This document shows positions 30,959 through 35,271 of a stretch of 35,271 nucleotides of DNA, piece after piece; the stretch's first letter is position 1, and every line of letters begins with the position of its first letter. Where the stretch lies: assembly GCA_018827375.1 (NCBI GenBank), contig JAHJYW010000004.1, positions 1-35,271 on the forward strand, read 5' to 3'. Source of the DNA: Alphaproteobacteria bacterium. GTDB lineage: Bacteria > Pseudomonadota > Alphaproteobacteria > Caulobacterales > Hyphomonadaceae. The notes beneath the pieces were generated by a model. The model was not told the origin of the DNA, did not search any database, and saw only the letters and a list, made by a program, of their open reading frames with translations. Made by a program: the position numbers and the translations under genes.

Positions 30959-31590
30959 CAGCGTGTCCCCGCGATAACCAGTTTACGGGCGATTTCGAGC
31001 GCTTCGTCCTCTCCGATGCATTCCGGGTTTTCGCCCGTTGCATTCTTGCATTCGAATTCGATGAGATAGTCGGCGCCATAGCGCGAGAAGGCGACCTGCG
31101 CGCCGGACGCCGTGGCGAGATAGCTCGGCTCGGTATCGGCGGACGTGTCGCCGGCATCGCGCGCGCCGATGACTTCGTTCGTGCCGTTGACCACGATGTC
31201 ATAATCGACGCCAGGATAGGTGGCAAAATAGCCGTCGCTCATCGGCATGAATTTCACGCCGCCCTCAGCTGACTGTGGCACGACGATGCCGGTGGGCAGC
31301 AGGACCGGCACTGGCGGGGCTGCTGCGCCCGACTGGACCTGGAAGGCGCCTTCGCCGCGATCGGCGCTGGCAACAGACGCCATGTCACGCCGGGCCGCTT
31401 CCCAGTCGATACCCGACGTGCTCTCGACCGCTTCGGGGCGGACAGGCAGCTCAGGCTCGGCGGGGGTCTCGGCCACAGTCGTGGTCGCGGCAGGTGCAGC
31501 AGGCTGTTCGGGTGCCTTGATGCGGTCACAGGCTGCCAGCGACAGAGCGCCCAGCGCGGCGAATGCCAGCAAATGCTTGGGGGTCATCAT
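30958..31590 (-). CDS. Lipoprotein of unknown function
   Basis: A 210-residue protein with a lipoprotein signal (LSLAAC, lipidated at C21), an Ala/Pro/Glu-rich linker (about 25-55) and a C-terminal soluble domain (about 95-205) with one Cys pair in FECKNATGENPECIG, likely a disulfide. I recognise no family. The start overlaps the stop of the upstream gene as TGATGATG, and its own stop overlaps the M23 start, so its expression is locked to both neighbours. An accessory or substrate-binding partner of the peptidases is inferred from context only. Confidence 0.82.
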   Translation of the reverse strand: MMTPKHLLAFAALGALSLAACDRIKAPEQPAAPAATTTVAETPAEPELPVRPEAVESTSGIDWEAARRDMASVASADRGEGAFQVQSGAAAPPVPVLLPTGIVVPQSAEGGVKFMPMSDGYFATYPGVDYDIVVNGTNEVIGARDAGDTSADTEPSYLATASGAQVAFSRYGADYLIEFECKNATGENPECIGEDEALEIARKLVIAGTR

Positions 31591-32207
31591 CAGTTTTTCT
31601 CTCCGGGATGGGCGACATAGTCGGGGTCTGCATAGGCCGCCCCGTCAACGGCCATGATCTTTTTCTGCACATCGCTAATGGCGGCGCGGGTCGGTTCGGT
31701 GCCGGGCGGCATCTGGTAGGCGAGCTTGATCTCGCCGGAATAGCTGGCGCCGACGAGGGAGAAATTCTCCAGTTGGGGCGTGCGCCGGACATAATCGGAA
31801 AACGCCTGCTCGGCGGCGGCGGGATCTTTCTTGTAGAGGCGCGCCACGGAATCGATTTCCGGCGCGCCCTTGATGCGCACGATGAAGGTGACTTCCGCGC
31901 CCCTGGCCTGGGCGGTGATCACCGCCGGCGGCGCGGCCCCAGGCTGGATAAAGGGTTCTTCGGCAGGGGCCACCGGCGCGGTCTCGTCTGGCAGAACGCC
32001 AACGAGCGGACTTTCATCCCGGTCGACACGCGTATCGACCTGCGCACCGGATGCACCCTCAGACAGGCCGGATAGTGGCACAGCCGGTTCGTCCCTGTCT
32101 TCCGGCGAGCCGGCCAGGACAAACAGCCCCGTCGCACCGGCCAGTGTGGCCAGACCCGCAAGCCCCAGCGGGCCGCCAAGATGGAAGGGAGTGCGGAAAC
32201 CGGCCAT
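31590..32207 (-). CDS. Single-pass membrane protein of unknown function
   Basis: A 205-residue protein. One hydrophobic helix lies at about 12-32, an acidic Pro-rich linker at about 35-95, and a soluble domain at about 96-205 with TFIVRIKGAPEIDSVARLYKKD and FSLVGASYSGEIKLAYQMP. I recognise no family. The ATG at 32207 starts two bases after the stop of the subtilase gene; the frame's extension to 32348 is inside that gene and rejected. Topology suggests a periplasmic domain tethered to the inner membrane, alongside the lipoprotein products of the same operon. Confidence 0.8.
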   Translation of the reverse strand: MAGFRTPFHLGGPLGLAGLATLAGATGLFVLAGSPEDRDEPAVPLSGLSEGASGAQVDTRVDRDESPLVGVLPDETAPVAPAEEPFIQPGAAPPAVITAQARGAEVTFIVRIKGAPEIDSVARLYKKDPAAAEQAFSDYVRRTPQLENFSLVGASYSGEIKLAYQMPPGTEPTRAAISDVQKKIMAVDGAAYADPDYVAHPGEKN

Positions 32208-32209
32208 GC

Positions 32210-34513
32210 CTAGTTGGCGCCTCCGCTGGTCGTGCTGAGGGTCGGCACATTGGCAAGGTTCAGGAGGCCGCCGCACGGACGCGCGCACATATCCGGGCTG
32301 CCTGGGATCGGCGTCGTGCCCGGATAAAGTGCGCAGGAACCGGCACATTGCAGGGGCTCACGCGGATCAAGCGCAGCGATCAGCGTGGCCTTCAGTTCGT
32401 CCGGTGTTGCGCTTGGCTGGCGGGCCTTGAGAAGGGCGAGCGCGGCGGCGACATGCGGGGCGGCCATGCTGGTGCCCTGCTCATAGGCATAATAGCAATT
32501 GTCGACGCCTTCGCCCGTGACGGGATCATAGCAATTGGTCGAAGCCTTGGTCGACAGGACGCCGTCAGGGCGACCATCGCCGTTATCGTCGCGGGTGAGA
32601 TCGCCGCCCGGCGCAATGACGGTGACATTCGGACCGAAGTTCGAGTAGGGCGCAATCTGGCCGCGGGCATCGCCGGCCGCAACCGAGATCACGTTCTGGC
32701 AGCCGCCGGGGGCGTAATATTGCGTCGACACGCGGGCATTACCGGCCGCAGCAACGACGATGACGCCGCGATCGGTAACGGAATCGATCGCATCCTGTAG
32801 CGAGGCCGGGCAGAATTCGAAGAGGCCGATGGACAGGTTGATGATGTCGGCCGGATTCTCGTTCCAGACTTCATTGCCTTCGGCGTCCTCACCGGGGATG
32901 AGGCCGCCCGCCCAGCGGATGGCATCATTGATGTCGGACAGGCGCCCGCCGCATTTGCCGAGGGCACGGACAGGAACAATCTTGACGTTCCAGGCGCCGC
33001 CGGCAACGCCGGTGCCGTTATTGGAGGCCGCAGCGCCAATCGTTCCGGCCACATGGGTGCCGTGGAACGTATCAGCGGCAAGCGGAGCTGTGGGATCGCA
33101 CATGTCACCCGGATCGTTCGGGTCATTGTCGCGGCCATCGCCATCATTGCCCATGCGCGGGTCGGAAACCATGTCCCAGCCCGGAGCGACATTCGGCGAA
33201 TTCTTGATATCCGGATGAGCCATCTGCAGGCCGGTATCGACCACGGCGACAACGACTTCACTCGAACCTTCATTGGCCTGGCGTGTCCAGAAATCTTGGA
33301 AGCCTGCGCCACCGGCGGATTTTCCCTCCCCTGCGCCATTGCTCTGGAAATTCCATTGCAGGCTCCAGAGCGGGTCATTCGGCGTGATTTCGGAGGTTAT
33401 CGTGACCGGCGGGGACGCCGGCTCACCGCCGGTTGATGGCCTGGAGCCGCCAGGCGTGGTGCCGGGATCGGTGGGTTTCGGACGCCGGACGAACTGGTTC
33501 TCGAAGATGAAGTCCTTCTCGACATATTCGAACTGGCCGGAAGCCCGCAGGTCCTGAACGATACATTCGGTTGCGAGCGCCGCATTGGACTGAACGGTGA
33601 CAAGGTCTGTCGTCTCAGGGCAGCCTGCGCCCGTATCAACAGCGAGGAAGCTTTGCTGGACCATCGCCACTTGCTCGGGCGTGAACCGGGTCGGGTCCGC
33701 CCCGTCTGCGCCGATCTGGATGACCATCTGGCCTTCACGCGACAGGGCCACCTGACCGTCCATGCCGTATTTCGACAGCGTATCGAGCATGACGGAATTG
33801 GCGTCCTGCTGCTTGCGGATGGCGTCGCCCGTAATCATTGAGCGGCGCGCAAGTTTCTTCGCGGCAAGCGCCTTGGGAGCTGGCGCTGCCTGCAGGGAGC
33901 GCGGGCTAAGGCTGCGCGTTCGTGGCGCGGGTGCAGGCTCAGCCGCAGCGGCGCGTTTAAGATTCTGCGTGGCCTCAGCGATCTGCTGGCGGCTTTCTTC
34001 GGGGGCGTCAGGATCGAGCTTCACCTTCGGCATAAGCCGTGCCGGCTGCGCTAGTTCCGCGGAGACGGAAGGCGCAGGAGCAGGAGCAGCGGGAGGCGCG
34101 GCCGCTGGCGCTTCCTCGATGAAGGCTTCTTCAGAGTCGATGTCCTCGAAAACATCCTCTTCATCCATCATCATCAGCGCTTCTTCATCAACGCTGGCTG
34201 GCTGGATGTCCTTGGGTTTGGCAATGATCGAGCCGATGGCAAACATGGACTTCTCACCCGCCATCTGCACCGCCATGTCATTGACGAGCGTACCGGCAAT
34301 GGCGCGATCCATGACCGAAGCGGTCATCAGCGTCTTGTCGGCATCGGGTTCAACAACGGCGCGGCCGCTGATCTGGTCGAGCGTGGCATCTGCCAGCTCT
34401 CGGGCCCGTTCGAGCCGTGTGCCCTGCTGGTCGCAGGCCGACAGAACGAGCAGGCTCGCCATGGCAGCACCAATTGCGATTTGCGTCGTTTTCCGCGTGA
34501 GGTTAGGCAGCAT
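32210..34513 (-). CDS. Subtilisin-like S8 peptidase, lipoprotein
   Basis: A 767-residue envelope protease, first gene of the four-gene operon. The signal ends LSAC (C27). Residues about 100-250 are an Ala/Pro/Glu-rich region with a very acidic patch ([18 protein letters not shown]). About 255-345 resembles an inhibitor-type propeptide, ending [12 protein letters not shown]. The catalytic domain (about 375-730) has D426 (AVVDTGL), H484 (FHGTHVAG), the oxyanion N592 (AAAGN) and S682 ([10 protein letters not shown]). Several Cys suggest disulfides. The ATG at 34513 has AGGGGA about 10 bases upstream and places the signal correctly; 34540 would add nine residues before it. Confidence 0.93.
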   Translation of the reverse strand: MLPNLTRKTTQIAIGAAMASLLVLSACDQQGTRLERARELADATLDQISGRAVVEPDADKTLMTASVMDRAIAGTLVNDMAVQMAGEKSMFAIGSIIAKPKDIQPASVDEEALMMMDEEDVFEDIDSEEAFIEEAPAAAPPAAPAPAPSVSAELAQPARLMPKVKLDPDAPEESRQQIAEATQNLKRAAAAEPAPAPRTRSLSPRSLQAAPAPKALAAKKLARRSMITGDAIRKQQDANSVMLDTLSKYGMDGQVALSREGQMVIQIGADGADPTRFTPEQVAMVQQSFLAVDTGAGCPETTDLVTVQSNAALATECIVQDLRASGQFEYVEKDFIFENQFVRRPKPTDPGTTPGGSRPSTGGEPASPPVTITSEITPNDPLWSLQWNFQSNGAGEGKSAGGAGFQDFWTRQANEGSSEVVVAVVDTGLQMAHPDIKNSPNVAPGWDMVSDPRMGNDGDGRDNDPNDPGDMCDPTAPLAADTFHGTHVAGTIGAAASNNGTGVAGGAWNVKIVPVRALGKCGGRLSDINDAIRWAGGLIPGEDAEGNEVWNENPADIINLSIGLFEFCPASLQDAIDSVTDRGVIVVAAAGNARVSTQYYAPGGCQNVISVAAGDARGQIAPYSNFGPNVTVIAPGGDLTRDDNGDGRPDGVLSTKASTNCYDPVTGEGVDNCYYAYEQGTSMAAPHVAAALALLKARQPSATPDELKATLIAALDPREPLQCAGSCALYPGTTPIPGSPDMCARPCGGLLNLANVPTLSTTSGGAN

Positions 34514-34597
34514 GTCAGAATGTCCCCTTACAATTGCCAACGTAGCCCCTGCTCCCCTACATTAACCCTGTGTTTAGATTATGACGAGGCCGCCTAC

Positions 34598-35271
34598 ATG
34601 TCCAATGCAAACGCACCACGGGGTATCGTGGTGCTCACCGGGGCCGGTGTGTCCGCAGAAAGCGGGCTCGGCACATTCCGAGATGTGGATGGCATCTGGA
34701 CCAAGTATCCGCTCGAAGACCTGGCGACGCCAGAGGGCTTTGCCCGCAATCCGGACTTCGTGCAGGGCTTCTACAATGCCCGCCGGGCGCAGCTGAAGAC
34801 ATCCGAGCCCAATGCGGCGCATGTCGCGCTGGCCCGGCTGGAGGCAGCGCTGCAGGCCGCAGGGCGCCGTTTCACGCTGGTAACGCAGAATGTCGACCAC
34901 CTGCACGAGACCGCTGGCAGCCAGAACGTGCTGCATATGCACGGCGAACTGCTTAAGGTGCGCTGCCAGGCGTGTGGCAGCGTGGTGCGCTGGCCGGATG
35001 ATATCACCACGGCATCGCACTGCCCCGTCTGCGAGGCCACCGGCCTGATGCGGCCGCATGTGGTTTGGTTTGGCGAGATGCCGCTGTACATGGACGAGAT
35101 CGAGGCGGAGCTGTCACGCGCAGACCTGTTTGTCTCGATCGGGACGAGCGGGAATGTGTATCCGGCGGCCGGGTTCGTCCAGCTCGCACGGCGGGCCGGG
35201 GCGCGGACACTGGAGCTGAACCTTGAGCCATCGGATGGCGCGAACTTTTTCGACGAGGCGCGCTATGGCAA
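34598..35271 (+). CDS. cobB: NAD-dependent protein deacylase (CobB/SIRT5-like), 3' end missing
   Basis: The frame runs off the right edge after 224 codons, probably about ten residues short of complete. Sirtuins remove acyl groups from lysine using NAD. Visible are the NAD-binding [15 protein letters not shown] (15-29), the catalytic H115 (HMHGEL), TQNVDHLH, and four zinc cysteines C123, C126, C142, C145. Y59 and R62 in FYNARR are the pair that recognises succinyl and malonyl lysine in CobB and SIRT5, so a class III desuccinylase/deacetylase is expected. GAGG lies some 9 bases before the ATG. It is divergent from the S8 operon. Confidence 0.95.
   Translation, partial: MSNANAPRGIVVLTGAGVSAESGLGTFRDVDGIWTKYPLEDLATPEGFARNPDFVQGFYNARRAQLKTSEPNAAHVALARLEAALQAAGRRFTLVTQNVDHLHETAGSQNVLHMHGELLKVRCQACGSVVRWPDDITTASHCPVCEATGLMRPHVVWFGEMPLYMDEIEAELSRADLFVSIGTSGNVYPAAGFVQLARRAGARTLELNLEPSDGANFFDEARYG

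Noticed and set aside
1..35271. Search for tRNA/rRNA genes, CRISPR arrays, insertion sequences, phage genes and toxin-antitoxin pairs.
   Set aside because: Gaps between genes are short and show no such features; gene content and base composition look uniformly chromosomal.

Overview
The window is a dense, high-GC (low-to-mid 60s % by eye) chromosomal segment from an alphaproteobacterium. Lineage markers are the RegB/RegA redox two-component pair divergent from senC, a phaR-phaB polyhydroxybutyrate pair, an almost perfect EcfG-type (general stress sigma factor) promoter, an ActR/RegA-type Fis helix, and DUF983/DUF2164-type genes. A Hyphomonadaceae (Hyphomonas-like) or Caulobacterales-related marine organism would fit, but this is inferred from gene content, not from a tree. 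I recognise 39 protein genes. No rRNA, tRNA, insertion sequence, phage gene or CRISPR array was seen. No gene-free stretch exceeds 300 bases; the longest is about 270 bases after phaB and holds a terminator.

Layout. 1-2857: 3' end of tsaD, a tiny membrane ORF, then a TetR regulator divergent from a YciI-GST pair. 2841-8754 (all minus): a sulfotransferase behind a TerB-like membrane protein, a lipoprotein PQQ dehydrogenase with a C-terminal cytochrome c domain, and the run DUF350 - trypsin-like protease - pyrF. 8850-12331: 3-hydroxybutyrate dehydrogenase, then senC divergent from regB-regA. 12439-18922: a TonB-dependent receptor, a GT39 membrane glycosyltransferase divergent from a DPM-synthase-like GT2, a small P-loop ATPase and a four-helix membrane protein. 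18929-21635: otsA divergent from a small acidic protein and a GS39-like dehydrogenase, with EcfG-type promoters facing both ways. 21645-25380: phaR divergent from phaB, then DUF985 cupin and gloB divergent from a methyltransferase. 25437-29714: a P-II protein not followed by amtB, a membrane EAL protein with a degenerate GGDEF site, DUF983, tyrA-DUF2164, and a Tat/lipoprotein MsrB. 29717-34513 (minus): a tightly coupled four-gene envelope operon (subtilase lipoprotein, membrane-anchored protein, lipoprotein, M23 endopeptidase lipoprotein). 34598-end: a SIRT5/CobB-like deacylase cut by the window edge.

Themes. Carbon storage (PhaR, PhaB, BdhA), redox and respiratory control (RegBA, SenC, the PQQ dehydrogenase) and stress protection (OtsA, the GS39-like protein, MsrB, GloB, GST) dominate. 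The least familiar units are the four-gene protease/M23 lipoprotein operon and the DUF350-protease-pyrF run. The clearest regulatory reading is the divergent EcfG pair between otsA and the small acidic gene.
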